Positions 1-9,088 of a stretch of 39,482 nucleotides of DNA are shown here, piece by piece. This DNA is from an uncultured Bacteroides sp. (GTDB lineage Bacteria; Bacteroidota; Bacteroidia; Bacteroidales; Bacteroidaceae). The stretch is from NCBI GenBank assembly GCA_945607605.1, contig CALYZE010000019.1, forward strand, positions 1 through 39,482. The letters are read 5' to 3'. The notes beneath the pieces are model-generated. The model made no database searches. It was given only the letters and a program-made list of their open reading frames with translations, and was not told the DNA's origin. Within the stretch, counting starts at the first letter, position 1, and every line of letters begins with the position of its first letter. The translations under genes and the position numbers were made by a program.

Positions 1-1
1 T

Positions 2-1807
2 GTAGAAATGCTAGATGCCATCGCTCTACTGGAATCATCCAAAGCATTCACGCCTAAAGACAGCAAGCAGCTGAAAGCCTGGTTTGCACGTTTGACCGAC
101 TGGATGCTTCACAGTTCGCAAGGCAAGGAAGAAGCTGCCGGCGCCAACAATCACAGCGTAGCATACGATGCCCAAATCATCGCCTTTTCTCTCTATACAG
201 GCAATGAAAAGCTGGCGCAGGAAATCATCAGCGCTTTTCCTGAGAAACGTATCTTTACCCAAATAGAGCCTGACGGACGTCAACCGCACGAGTTGCGCCG
301 TACGCTCGCTTTCCATTATTCCCAATACAATTTGGCACACTTCATCGACATCATGTTGATGGCCAAGAAGTTGGGAAACAACATTGACAACGCTACATCC
401 CCCGACGGACGGAGCTTCTACAAAGCCATGGATTTCTTAGCTCCATACCTTGGAAAGAGTCTCAAAGAATGGCCTTATCTACAGATCAGTGATTGGGACA
501 ACTCCCTGCAAAACTTCTGCAAGGATCTCTATCGCACAGCTGCCTATCTGAATCCTGCACGCAAGGATTACCTGCAACTCTACTATGCACATCGCATACT
601 CCAGCCACAAGATAGTTTTAACCTCCTCTATGTGCAAGCTACCGAAACTGACCACGCCTATGCTTTTGCCTCCGAACAATTGAAATTTGCGATGGACTGT
701 GCCGACAAGGCCAAGAAGGAAGAAAAGAACGCTGCCAAGCGTCGTGTCACTCCCCGCACCATTGCAAAAGACGGTTCATTGGCTATGGTTCATCCTCATG
801 ACTGGTGTTCGGGATTCTTTGCCGGCTCTTTGTGGCAGATGTATGCCTACACGCATAGTGACTATTGGCGCCAACAAGCCATCTCGTGGACTTGGCCCAT
901 TGAAGAAGCCAAATGGCACAAAGGCACGCATGACTTAGGATTCATGATGTATGATACCTTTGGTAAAGCTTATGAACTGACCGGCGAACGTTCTTATCTG
1001 GACGTGGTATTGCAAAGTGCCAAAACGCTGATTACACGCTATAGCCCGAAAGTGAAAAGCATTCGTTCTTGGGATCACAACCGTGACAAATGGCAATATC
1101 CGGTGATCATCGACAACATGATGAACCTGGAAATGCTGTTCCGTGCCACTCAGCTTACCGGAGATTCCATCTACTGGAAGGTAGCCGTCAATCATGCCAA
1201 CACTACGATGAAAAATCATTTCCGTCCTGACTACTCTTCCTATCATGTGGTAGATTATGATCCGGAAACAGGGGAAGTCCGTACGAAGTGTACACACCAA
1301 GGCAACTCTGATGATTCATTTTGGAGTCGCGGACAAGCTTGGGGATTGCATGGCTTTGCCATGTGCTATCGTTTCACAAAAGACCCTGCTTATCTGAAAC
1401 AAAGTGAGCACATCGCCGACTTCTTTCTAAATCTGCCCAATATGCCGGGAGACGGCGTTCCCTACTGGGATATGAAATTGGATGCCATCAAAGATTGTAC
1501 GCCCGAGAACGTAAACCCCAACGTGCCACGTGACGCCTCTGCCGCAGCGCTTGTCGCTTCGGGACTTTACGAACTCTGCACGTACGTATCTCCCGAAAAA
1601 GGAAAGCAATACAGAGCCACTGCCGACAAGATTGTAGACAATCTCAACAAGCATTACCAAGCAGCACCGAATACGCACTACGGTTTCCTATTGCTACACT
1701 CCACAGGTCATTTCCCCGGTGGAAGTGAGATAGACGTGCCGTTGAACTATGCCGATTATTTCTACCTCGAAGCATTGGCACGTAAGGAAGCATTGGATAG
1801 GAAGTAA
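2..1807 (+). CDS. Alginate-lyase-fold / GH88 fusion (5' partial)
   Basis: Two-domain secreted-type polysaccharide degrader whose start lies left of the window: the frame is open through base 2, and the first Met (base 8) falls inside the N-terminal domain. Numbering from that Met, residues 1-200 resemble the Alginate_lyase (alpha/alpha toroid) fold seen in PL5- and PL38-type lyases, with the Asn-His pair N48-H49 and an Arg/Tyr pair (R98, Y104) matching the usual catalytic set. Residues about 215-595 form a complete GH88 unsaturated-glucuronyl hydrolase domain with the two conserved aspartates, D309 (HDLGF) and D369 (IIDNMMN). The fusion would cleave a uronate polymer by beta-elimination and release the unsaturated uronate from the product ends. 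The true substrate (alginate, glucuronan or a GAG-like chain) cannot be read from the sequence. The downstream GH2 and uxuA genes fit uronate use. The missing N-terminus should hold the signal peptide. Confidence 0.85.
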   Translation, partial: VEMLDAIALLESSKAFTPKDSKQLKAWFARLTDWMLHSSQGKEEAAGANNHSVAYDAQIIAFSLYTGNEKLAQEIISAFPEKRIFTQIEPDGRQPHELRRTLAFHYSQYNLAHFIDIMLMAKKLGNNIDNATSPDGRSFYKAMDFLAPYLGKSLKEWPYLQISDWDNSLQNFCKDLYRTAAYLNPARKDYLQLYYAHRILQPQDSFNLLYVQATETDHAYAFASEQLKFAMDCADKAKKEEKNAAKRRVTPRTIAKDGSLAMVHPHDWCSGFFAGSLWQMYAYTHSDYWRQQAISWTWPIEEAKWHKGTHDLGFMMYDTFGKAYELTGERSYLDVVLQSAKTLITRYSPKVKSIRSWDHNRDKWQYPVIIDNMMNLEMLFRATQLTGDSIYWKVAVNHANTTMKNHFRPDYSSYHVVDYDPETGEVRTKCTHQGNSDDSFWSRGQAWGLHGFAMCYRFTKDPAYLKQSEHIADFFLNLPNMPGDGVPYWDMKLDAIKDCTPENVNPNVPRDASAAALVASGLYELCTYVSPEKGKQYRATADKIVDNLNKHYQAAPNTHYGFLLLHSTGHFPGGSEIDVPLNYADYFYLEALARKEALDRK

Positions 1808-1814
1808 TAGCCTG

Positions 1815-1911
1815 TTCCAAGCTTGCGAACCTATATTCCAACACTAGGAATACGCATTCGCAAGCTTGGAATGTCTATTCCCACCCTTGGAACAAAGTTT
1901 GTTCCTAAGGG
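1815..1911. repeat. Nested palindrome cluster built on TTCC/GGAA
   Basis: Begins 8 bp after the GH88 fusion stop. A perfect 15-bp inverted repeat (1815-1829 with 1857-1871) encloses a 6-bp hairpin (1834-1839 with 1847-1852). It is followed by a 5-bp pair (1868-1872 with 1877-1881) and an 8-bp pair with a one-base centre (1889-1896 with 1898-1905), itself flanked by ccctt/aaggg (1884-1888, 1907-1911). The word GGAA or its complement recurs about seven times in alternating orientation. It could end transcription, stabilise mRNA, or be a repeat family. There is no long T tract, so it is not a standard intrinsic terminator. Confidence 0.7.
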
Positions 1912-1981
1912 CGAAGACTTTTCTTCCTAGCTTCGAAACTTTTCTTTACTACCCGAATCACTTTTAATATATACCCTTTAA

Positions 1982-1995
1982 TACCTATATAGGTA
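1982..1995. promoter_or_regulatory. 14-bp perfect palindrome upstream of the GH2 gene
   Basis: TACCTATATAGGTA is a perfect 14-bp palindrome ending 12 bp before the GH2 start codon. Its position suits an operator or a 5'-UTR element. No TAnnTTTG box is visible in the 100 bp upstream, so the GH2 gene may be read from the promoter of the GH88 gene. Assignment as a regulatory site is inference. Confidence 0.3.
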
Positions 1996-2007
1996 GCATC
2001 CTGCCTT

Positions 2008-4437
2008 ATGATGAAAACACCCCGAATTCTATTTAGTCTATTGTTCAGCACCTTGCTGTTACAAGCGCACGCACTCATTCCTACTGATAGCAAACAGCGT
2101 CTTACGGAACATTGGGAATTTATCCGCCAAGATATGGGAAGCATCTGGGAAGTGATGCGTCCCATTACCGGAGCCGGAAAACCCGAAACCGTTCCACTCT
2201 GGCAAGAAGTGACCCTTCCTCATTGTTTCAATGCAGAAGATGCCGTCGATCCTGCTATAAACTATTATCAAGGCCCCGGCTGGTATCGCACTACACTCAG
2301 CATAGACAATCCTTACAAAAACGGACGCGTCTATCTGGAATTCGAAGGGGCAGGGCAAAAAACGGAAGTATATGTATATACGACCAAAGTCACCTCGCAC
2401 CTGGGTGGGTATGATGAATGGAAAGCAGATATTACGGATGCCATAGAGCGGTTTCGTGCCAATCCCGTCTGCAAAGAACGCTTTAATGGGAAAATACCTA
2501 TAGCCATCCGTTGTGACAACAGCCGTGACACGGAAATGATTCCTTCGGATATGTCCGACTTTACTCTTTACGGTGGTCTGTATCGGTATGTCAATCTGGT
2601 ATACACGCCGGAAAGCCACCTGGAGCGCATTCGCATCCATGCAAGTACAGATGAAAAAGGAAAGCAAGGCGATGTATCGATAGAACTACAAACAGCAGGT
2701 CATGAGTCGCCGAAGATAGACATCCGCATCCTTTCACCCGATGGCAAGGAACTAAAATCGGGAACGATCTCTTCCCCTTCACAGACAGCACCTCCCACCT
2801 GGCAGTTCCATTTGAAACATCCGCAGTTGTGGTCACCGGATACGCCTAACCTCTATACCTGTATCATAGAAGTTACGAGCAATGGAGATACCCTCCGCAC
2901 TACCGAACGTTTCGGCTTCCGTCATTTTCGTTTTGAAGAGAAAGGCCCTTTCTATCTGAACGGGCAACGTGTGTTGCTACGTGGCACACATCGTCACGAA
3001 GACCATGCCGGAGTAGGTGCCGCACTCACCGAGGAAATGATGCGCACGGAGATGCAACAAATCAAAGCAATGGGTGCCAATTTTATTCGTTTGGGACATT
3101 ACCAGCAATCGGGTATCATCCTGCGTCTTTGCGATGAATTGGGGCTTTTAGTTTGGGAGGAAATCCCTTGGTGCCGGGGCGGACTTGGCGGGGAGAAGTA
3201 CCAAGAACAAGCACGCCGCATGCTTACGAATATGATTGAACAACATCACAATCACCCTTCCATCATCCTTTGGGGAATGGGCAATGAAAACGATTGGCCG
3301 GGCGATTTCGAATCTTTTCATAAAGACAGCATACGTGCCTTTATGAGCGAACTGCATACACTTTCGCATCGCTTAGATCCGACACGGCTTACCGCTATTC
3401 GGCGTTGCGACTTCTGCAAAGACATCATCGATGTTTACTCCCCTACCATCTGGGCGGGTTGGTATGGTCGTCGTTTCCGGGATTATCGTGAGATGGAGAC
3501 AGCCGGAATGAACGGCACTACCCGTTTTATTCATGCCGAATGGGGAGGCGACAGCCATGCCGGACGTCATGCAGAAGAACAAATCATAGACAACCGCTCC
3601 TCATTCGACATCGAAGCAGGTGACCGTAACGGCGACTGGAGCGAGAGTTATATCATCCGTCTCTTCGACTGGCATCTGAAGGAGCAGGAAACCATGCCTT
3701 GGTTGACAGGAAGTGCTTTCTGGACATTCAAAGATTTTTCTACCCCGCTACGTCCACAGAATCCTATTCCTTACGTCAACCAAAAAGGAGTGGTACAACG
3801 TGACGGCACTCCGAAAGAAAGTTACTACGTTTTCCAATCGTATTGGAGTCACGAACCGATGCTACACATCTACGGACATACCTGGCCTATACGTTGGGGC
3901 AAACCGGAGGAAACCAAAGAAATTCTGGTCTATTCCAATTGTCCCGAAGTGGAACTGTTTGTCAACGGCATCTCACAAGGACGAAAGAAGCGCAACAGTC
4001 AGGACTTCCCGGCTGCCGGTCTTCATTGGAATGTACCACTGAAAGAGGGTAACAACGATATTGAAGCCATCGGATATCACGGCAAACTTCGGCTGAATGA
4101 CAAGATTCAGCAAGTCTATCAGACTCAAACCTGGGGAGAACCGACAGAAATACGTCTCACTCAAACCGTTCTTCCTACAGAAGCCGTAGTTGTACAAGCA
4201 GAATTGGTGGATAAGAACGGAGTACGCTGTCTGGATGCCTCCGACTTTATAGAGTTTGGCTGTACAGATAGCAAAGCTTTGCTTCAAAATCAGGGAACCA
4301 CCCAAGGATCACGCCGCATACAAGTTGCTAACGGATTGGCAAGTATCTGTGTCAACAAAGGAAATGAGCCCATCGTGGTCAGTGCTTATGACAGTAAGCG
4401 GATCTTAAAAAGTGCACTTATTTCTATTGGCAAATGA
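2008..4437 (+). CDS. GH2 family beta-glycosidase (beta-galactosidase/glucuronidase type)
   Basis: Exported GH2 hydrolase of 809 aa with a signal peptide in residues 1-22 (hydrophobic core followed by AHA). Domain order: sugar-binding jelly roll (about 30-200), immunoglobulin-like domain (about 205-305), TIM barrel (about 310-600), a DUF4982-like domain (about 640-700) and a C-terminal Ig-like domain (about 710-805). The acid/base is E427 in GNEND and the nucleophile E511 in HAEWGG, so the enzyme should be active. Family members cleave beta-galactosides, beta-glucuronides or beta-galacturonides. Sitting between a uronate lyase/GH88 fusion and uxuA, a beta-uronidase role is attractive but inferred. 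It starts 200 bp after the GH88 gene in the same direction. ATG 2011 is an equally possible start. Confidence 0.9.
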   Translation: MMKTPRILFSLLFSTLLLQAHALIPTDSKQRLTEHWEFIRQDMGSIWEVMRPITGAGKPETVPLWQEVTLPHCFNAEDAVDPAINYYQGPGWYRTTLSIDNPYKNGRVYLEFEGAGQKTEVYVYTTKVTSHLGGYDEWKADITDAIERFRANPVCKERFNGKIPIAIRCDNSRDTEMIPSDMSDFTLYGGLYRYVNLVYTPESHLERIRIHASTDEKGKQGDVSIELQTAGHESPKIDIRILSPDGKELKSGTISSPSQTAPPTWQFHLKHPQLWSPDTPNLYTCIIEVTSNGDTLRTTERFGFRHFRFEEKGPFYLNGQRVLLRGTHRHEDHAGVGAALTEEMMRTEMQQIKAMGANFIRLGHYQQSGIILRLCDELGLLVWEEIPWCRGGLGGEKYQEQARRMLTNMIEQHHNHPSIILWGMGNENDWPGDFESFHKDSIRAFMSELHTLSHRLDPTRLTAIRRCDFCKDIIDVYSPTIWAGWYGRRFRDYREMETAGMNGTTRFIHAEWGGDSHAGRHAEEQIIDNRSSFDIEAGDRNGDWSESYIIRLFDWHLKEQETMPWLTGSAFWTFKDFSTPLRPQNPIPYVNQKGVVQRDGTPKESYYVFQSYWSHEPMLHIYGHTWPIRWGKPEETKEILVYSNCPEVELFVNGISQGRKKRNSQDFPAAGLHWNVPLKEGNNDIEAIGYHGKLRLNDKIQQVYQTQTWGEPTEIRLTQTVLPTEAVVVQAELVDKNGVRCLDASDFIEFGCTDSKALLQNQGTTQGSRRIQVANGLASICVNKGNEPIVVSAYDSKRILKSALISIGK

Positions 4438-4443
4438 GGAAGT

Positions 4444-4472
4444 TACTTTTGTATCTGCCTTCGCCAAAAGTA
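4444..4472 (+). terminator. Possible terminator after the GH2 gene
   Basis: Seven bp after the GH2 stop there is an 8-bp inverted repeat (4444-4451 with 4465-4472, 13-nt loop) followed by TGTTATTTT. The stem is AT-rich and the T tract interrupted, so this is only a weak intrinsic terminator candidate. Confidence 0.4.
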
Positions 4473-4547
4473 TGTTATTTTAAGTAAGTATAGCAAATTA
4501 GACCATTTTCATACGTATTTGGATAAAGAGTATCTTAAATAATTCCG

Positions 4548-4555
4548 TACTTTTG
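4548..4555 (+). promoter_or_regulatory. Bacteroides -7 box for the SDR-uxuA pair
   Basis: TACTTTTG matches TAnnTTTG and lies 47 bp upstream of the SDR start. A TTTG at 4518-4521 is 26 bp further upstream, longer than the usual 19-21 bp spacing, so the -33 element is uncertain. Confidence 0.55.
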
Positions 4556-4602
4556 CATCATTGACTACTAAAACACAGCGTAATTAATTAAAAGAATGAA
4601 TC

Positions 4603-5412
4603 ATGAAAAACTTATTTGACATCAAGGGGAAAGTAATCGTTATTACCGGAGGTAGCGGTATCATAGGAAAGTGCATTGCTCGTTATTTGGCAGAGCAAGG
4701 TGCAAAAATAGTCATCCTGGGCCGTGCAGTAGAAGTCGGCAAACAACTGGAAGCTGAACTCAATCAAGTATCAGAAGCTTTGTTCTTGGTAACCGATGTA
4801 CTGAACAAAGAATTATTGGAAGAAAACAAAAAAGCCATCCTCGAACGTTTCGGCACCATTGATGTATTGCTGAATGCTGCCGGAGGCAATATGCCGGGCG
4901 CTACCATCGCACCTGACAAGACCATACTGGATTTGGATGTAGATGCCTTCAAAAAGGTAGTTGATCTCAACCTCTTCGGTACCATCCTGCCTACCATGGC
5001 ATTTATAGATGTAATGGCCAAAAATAAGAAGGGTGTCATTGTCAACTTCTGCTCTGAGTCAGCCATTCGTCCATTGACCCGCGTTGTAGGTTATGGTTCT
5101 GCCAAAGCAGCCATCGCCAACTACACTCGCTACATGGCAACGGAACTGGCCACCAAGTTCAGTCCCGAACTGCGTGTCAACGCCATCGTACCCGGTTTCC
5201 TGCTAACCAACCAAAACCGCACATTGCTCACCAATGAAGACGGTTCTTACACCGATCGCGCAAAAGCCATCATCGCACATACTCCTTGCGGACGTTTTTC
5301 TGAACCGGAAGAATTGTGTGGCACGATCCATTATCTCATTAGTGATGCCTCCAGCTTTGTAACCGGAGCCTTGTCTATGGTAGATGGCGGATTTGATGCA
5401 TTTTCTATCTAA
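4603..5412 (+). CDS. SDR oxidoreductase, probable D-mannonate oxidoreductase
   Basis: Cytoplasmic short-chain dehydrogenase/reductase of 269 aa, the classical SDR length. The cofactor motif TGGSGIIG is at residues 15-22, NAAGG at about 90-94, and the catalytic triad is S151, Y164 and K168 with the standard S-Y (13) and Y-x3-K spacing. Being directly upstream of uxuA, it most likely interconverts fructuronate and mannonate with NAD(P)H, replacing the unrelated long-chain UxuB of enteric bacteria. That substrate assignment rests on context. A reductase acting on 4-deoxy-5-hexoseulose uronate, the product of alginate-type lyases, is the main alternative, since such reductases are also SDRs. A promoter box lies 47 bp upstream. 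Confidence 0.85.
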   Translation: MKNLFDIKGKVIVITGGSGIIGKCIARYLAEQGAKIVILGRAVEVGKQLEAELNQVSEALFLVTDVLNKELLEENKKAILERFGTIDVLLNAAGGNMPGATIAPDKTILDLDVDAFKKVVDLNLFGTILPTMAFIDVMAKNKKGVIVNFCSESAIRPLTRVVGYGSAKAAIANYTRYMATELATKFSPELRVNAIVPGFLLTNQNRTLLTNEDGSYTDRAKAIIAHTPCGRFSEPEELCGTIHYLISDASSFVTGALSMVDGGFDAFSI

Positions 5413-5492
5413 GGAATATCTCCAAAAGAGAGGAATAGAGATTCAACAATTCCTATAATTACAGAACCAACTCATTAATAATAACCTCAAGT

Positions 5493-5549
5493 CTCACCCA
5501 CAAGGCTCTTTAAATCTCCGCTCTCTTTCGGAGAAGGAACAAGGGTGAG
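5493..5549. repeat. Hairpin-forming intergenic repeat before uxuA
   Basis: A 7-bp outer pair, ctcaccc (5493-5499) with gggtgag (5543-5549), encloses a 6-bp inner pair, tctccg (5515-5520) with cggaga (5529-5534). It resembles the CTCTCC..GGAGAG..GGGTGAG intergenic repeats that I recall as common in Bacteroidota genomes; that likeness is from memory, not a search. The right arm contains the GTG that extends the uxuA frame upstream, which argues against that GTG being the start. Confidence 0.55.
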
Positions 5550-5568
5550 CGTTTTATTCTTACGCATT

Positions 5569-6744
5569 ATGAAACTTTGTGAACAAACCTGGCGTTGGTA
5601 CGGTCCGAATGACCTTGTAAGCCTTTGGGACATCAAGCAAGCCGGAGCTACCGGTATAGTGAATGCTCTACACCACATACCGAACGGTGAAGTGTGGACG
5701 ACAGAAGAAATCCTGAAACGGAAAGAGATGATTGAATCCGTGGGCTTGCGATGGTCTGTGGTGGAGAGTGTACCCGTACATGAACATATCAAGACTCAAA
5801 CAGGAGACTTCCAGAAATACATCCAGAACTACAAAGAAAGTCTGCGCAACCTCGGCAAATGTGGTGTCCATATTGTGACCTATAACTTCATGCCCGTACT
5901 GGACTGGACCCGTACAGACCTTGCCTACGAACTGCCCGACGGTAGCCGTGCATTGCGTTTTGAACGGGCTGCTTTCATTGCTTTCGACCTCTTCCTGCTG
6001 AAACGTCCGGGTGCTGAAAACGATTATACCGAAGAAGAAAAGACAAAAGCTAAAATACGCTTTGAGCAAATGACGGAAGAAGATCAACGGTTGCTCGTCC
6101 GCAACATGATTGCAGGTCTTCCCGGCTCGGAAGAAAGTTTCACTTTGGAACAATTCCAGCAAGAGCTGGATCGCTACCAGGGAATTACTTCTGAAAAACT
6201 GCGTGCGAACCTGATATACTTCCTGCAGGAAATAGCTCCTGTTGCAGATGAGGCAGGTGTAAAGCTCGTTATTCATCCGGATGATCCCCCTTATTCCATC
6301 CTTGGTTTACCGCGCATCATGAGCTGTGCTGCCGACTTTCAGGCTTTAATTGATGCCGTTCCTAACAAGAGCAACGGTCTGTGCCTATGCACCGGTTCGC
6401 TGGGTGTAAGCAATGCCAATGACTGTGCCGCTATTATGAAGCAATTCAGCGACCGTATCAACTTCGTCCATCTGCGCAGCACACAACGTGATGCCGAAGG
6501 CAACTTCTATGAAGCCAATCACTTGGAAGGAGATGTGGACATGTATCACGTAATGAAAGCCTTCCTTGAGTTGCAACAACGTCGTGAAGCTTCCATCCCG
6601 ATGCGCCCGGATCATGGGCATCAAATGATTGATGACTTGAAAAAGAAAACCAATCCCGGTTACTCTTGCATCGGTCGTCTTCGTGGACTGGCAGAGCTGA
6701 GGGGATTGGAAATGGGAATTGCGAAATCTATATTCCAAGACTAA
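5569..6744 (+). CDS. uxuA: Mannonate dehydratase UxuA
   Basis: Dehydrates D-mannonate to 2-keto-3-deoxy-gluconate in the cytoplasm. From ATG 5569 the protein is 391 aa, close to the E. coli enzyme, and begins [15 protein letters not shown], matching the family N-terminus EQTWRWYGP. An in-frame GTG at 5545 would add eight residues coded by an upstream repeat and is rejected. The expected metal ligands are visible: H236 (IHPDD), C274 (CTGS), H301 (FVHLR) and D348 (RPDHGH). It follows the SDR gene by about 155 bp and is closed by a strong terminator at 6793, so the two probably form one transcript. No uxaC, kdgK or kdgA is in the window; these must be supplied elsewhere. Confidence 0.96.
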   Translation: MKLCEQTWRWYGPNDLVSLWDIKQAGATGIVNALHHIPNGEVWTTEEILKRKEMIESVGLRWSVVESVPVHEHIKTQTGDFQKYIQNYKESLRNLGKCGVHIVTYNFMPVLDWTRTDLAYELPDGSRALRFERAAFIAFDLFLLKRPGAENDYTEEEKTKAKIRFEQMTEEDQRLLVRNMIAGLPGSEESFTLEQFQQELDRYQGITSEKLRANLIYFLQEIAPVADEAGVKLVIHPDDPPYSILGLPRIMSCAADFQALIDAVPNKSNGLCLCTGSLGVSNANDCAAIMKQFSDRINFVHLRSTQRDAEGNFYEANHLEGDVDMYHVMKAFLELQQRREASIPMRPDHGHQMIDDLKKKTNPGYSCIGRLRGLAELRGLEMGIAKSIFQD

Positions 6745-6792
6745 GCTTTGAGTCCTACCCCCTTTTGTTAGTTTCGTAACTGATACTATCAC

Positions 6793-6828
6793 AAGAGGGC
6801 ATCCTGAACGGGTGCCCTCTTATTTTTA
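6793..6828 (+). terminator. Rho-independent terminator of uxuA
   Basis: Stem aagagggca (6793-6801) with tgccctctt (6813-6821), extended by further G-C/G-T pairs inside, followed by ATTTTT. It lies about 50 bp after the uxuA stop. Confidence 0.85.
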
Positions 6829-6860
6829 AACTAGTAAGGAAAGTTTTTTAATAGTATCTT

Positions 6861-8972
6861 TTACTTCAATCCTCTATTCTCCAGTAGTGGTTCGATGCCT
6901 GGTTTCTTACCACGGAAATTGACATACATATCCATCGCATCGTCAATACCACCCGGGGTAAGGATATATTTGCGGAACTTATCAGCATACTCTTGATTGA
7001 AGAGATCGCCACTTCCCACAAAAGCCTGGAAAGCATCAGAATCAAGAACTTCTGCCCAGATATAGCTGTAATAACCGGCCGTATAACCGCCACCCATGGT
7101 ATGGTTGAAGTAGGTAGTGCGATAACGTGAAGGTATCTGCTTCAAGGCACCACGTTTGCTCAATGCATCAGCCTCAAACTTCATGACATCCATTGTTTCG
7201 GGCACTTCTTTCAGCACATGGAAGTCCATATCGAGCAAAGAAGCGGCAGTATATTCGGCAGTGGCAAATCCTTGACCATATTTTCCACTCTTATCGAGCT
7301 TCTCGATCAACTCGGCAGGAATCACTTCACCCGTTTGGTAATGCTTAGCATATACTTTCAATACTTCAGGTTCGAAAGCCCAATGTTCCATGATTTGCGA
7401 AGGCAGTTCAACGAAGTCGCGAGGTACGCCAGCCACACCATAGTAGTGTACGTCCTTGAACAAATTGTGTAGAGCGTGACCGAATTCGTGGAAGAAAGTA
7501 TTAGCCTCATCAGCACTCAACAAGGCAGGTTGTCCTTCGGAAGGCTTGGTAAAGTTACAAACAATGGTAACTACAGGAGCCACTTTAGTATCGGCAGCAT
7601 ACGTCTGCGAACGATACGTACCACACCATGCTCCACCACGCTTACTGGCACGAGGGAAGAAGTCCATGTAGAGAACACCTAAGTGGGTACCGTCCTTATC
7701 CTGACACTCAAAAGCCTGTGCTTCAGGATGAGGAAGAGGTACATTCGTCAAAGGTGAGAAGCGGATACCGTAAAGCTTTTGGCATACGTAGAAGATGCCG
7801 TCGCGCACATTATCAAGTTTCAAGTAAGGACGAATCTGGTTTTCATCAAGATCAAATTTAGCTTTACGGGCACGGTCGGCATAGTAACGCCAGTCCCAAC
7901 CTTCAGCGGTAAAGTTCTTACCATCCTTCTTTATCTCGGCGTTGATATCTGCCAATTCTTCTTTGGCTTTAGTCAAAGTCGGAGCCCAGATCTGATCAAG
8001 TAAATCATAGACGGCAGCCGAGTTCTTTGACATACGTTCTTCGAGTACAAAAGAAGCATAGTCTTCATAACCCATCAGTTTGGCTTTCTCAAGACGAGCC
8101 TTGATAAGTTTACGAACGATCTCTTTGTTATCGTTGGCATTGTCATTGTTGCCACGGTTGATATAACCATTGAATATCTTTTCACGCAATTCGCGATTAT
8201 CAGCATATTGCAGGAAAGGCATCACACTGGGGTTTTGAAGGGTGAACACCCATTTGCCTTCCAGACCGTCTTTCTGAGCTTGTTCGGCAGCGGCAAGAAT
8301 CAAACTCTCGGGTAGTCCTGCCAAATCCTCTTTTTGATCTATAATCAGCTTGAATGCATTGGTTTCTTTCAGCATATTCTGCCCGAAAGTGAGTTGCAGC
8401 ATCGATATATCGCTGTTCAATTTGCGTAGCTTCTCCTGGCTTTCAGCATCTAAATTGGCACCACCACGCACAAAACCCTTGTAGGTCTCTTCAAGCAATT
8501 TCTTCTGTTCTTTCGTAAGGTTGAACTTGTCTTGATTATCATAAACCTCCTTCACACGAATAAAAAGTGTAGGATTCAAGTTAATGTCATCACTGTGCTT
8601 GGATTGCAGCGGAGAAAGTTCTTTGCTCAACGCCTGCATTTCATCATTGGTATTGGCACTGTTTAATCCGCCAAAGACGGTTCGCACCTTACGGTATAGT
8701 TCTCCACACTGGTCTAAAGCCACAATGGTATTCTCAAAATTAGGAGCCTCAGGATTATTGACAATTGCTTCAATCTCCTTCATCTCCTCTTCCATGCCTT
8801 TTAGGAAAGCAGGTTTGTAGTGTTCTACTTTGATCTGGTCAAATGGAGGAACCTGATACGGGGTGGTGTACTCACTTAAAAGGGGATTTCCGGATGCATC
8901 GCCATTCTTCTGCTGCGATGCACATCCTCCCAAAATAGCAGCGATGGCTACTGTCATCATAATTTTCTTCAT
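6861..8972 (-). CDS. dcp: M3 family peptidyl-dipeptidase (Dcp-like) lipoprotein
   Basis: Zinc metallopeptidase of 703 aa that removes dipeptides from the C-terminus of short peptides. The N-terminus is a lipoprotein signal with lipobox LGGC (Cys17), so the enzyme is anchored in the cell envelope, probably facing the periplasm. The M3 signature HEFGH occupies residues 495-499, and E522 in DFVELPSQ is the expected third zinc ligand. The length and the mostly helical N-terminal half match Dcp rather than the shorter oligoendopeptidase F group. It is a single gene with its own promoter box at 9011-9018. Its end faces the uxuA terminator across about 30 bp. Confidence 0.94.
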   Translation of the reverse strand: MKKIMMTVAIAAILGGCASQQKNGDASGNPLLSEYTTPYQVPPFDQIKVEHYKPAFLKGMEEEMKEIEAIVNNPEAPNFENTIVALDQCGELYRKVRTVFGGLNSANTNDEMQALSKELSPLQSKHSDDINLNPTLFIRVKEVYDNQDKFNLTKEQKKLLEETYKGFVRGGANLDAESQEKLRKLNSDISMLQLTFGQNMLKETNAFKLIIDQKEDLAGLPESLILAAAEQAQKDGLEGKWVFTLQNPSVMPFLQYADNRELREKIFNGYINRGNNDNANDNKEIVRKLIKARLEKAKLMGYEDYASFVLEERMSKNSAAVYDLLDQIWAPTLTKAKEELADINAEIKKDGKNFTAEGWDWRYYADRARKAKFDLDENQIRPYLKLDNVRDGIFYVCQKLYGIRFSPLTNVPLPHPEAQAFECQDKDGTHLGVLYMDFFPRASKRGGAWCGTYRSQTYAADTKVAPVVTIVCNFTKPSEGQPALLSADEANTFFHEFGHALHNLFKDVHYYGVAGVPRDFVELPSQIMEHWAFEPEVLKVYAKHYQTGEVIPAELIEKLDKSGKYGQGFATAEYTAASLLDMDFHVLKEVPETMDVMKFEADALSKRGALKQIPSRYRTTYFNHTMGGGYTAGYYSYIWAEVLDSDAFQAFVGSGDLFNQEYADKFRKYILTPGGIDDAMDMYVNFRGKKPGIEPLLENRGLK

Positions 8973-9010
8973 AAATCTCTATCTATTTTAATTGTAAATA
9001 GGTACAATTG

Positions 9011-9018
9011 CAAAGATA
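9011..9018 (-). promoter_or_regulatory. -7 box of the M3 peptidase gene
   Basis: CAAAGATA on the plus strand reads TATCTTTG on the minus strand, 38 bp upstream of the start codon. No clear TTTG is seen 19-21 bp further upstream. Confidence 0.6.
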
Positions 9019-9088
9019 GTGGGTTTTTCTTTGCTTACTAAATATATGAATAACTTTCTTAGAGACAAGAGTATATCTTACACAACGC

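Noticed and set aside
2059-2667. 202-codon minus-strand ORF inside the GH2 gene
   Set aside because: It is wholly antisense to a well-supported GH2 sequence, has no signal, motif or promoter, and is Cys/Arg/Phe-rich as expected of a shadow frame.
5545-5568. GTG start extending UxuA by eight residues
   Set aside because: The codons lie in a hairpin repeat, and the family N-terminus begins at the EQTWRWYGP motif just after ATG 5569.
5668-6276. 202-codon minus-strand ORF inside uxuA
   Set aside because: It is a shadow of a conserved enzyme gene and shows no family resemblance.
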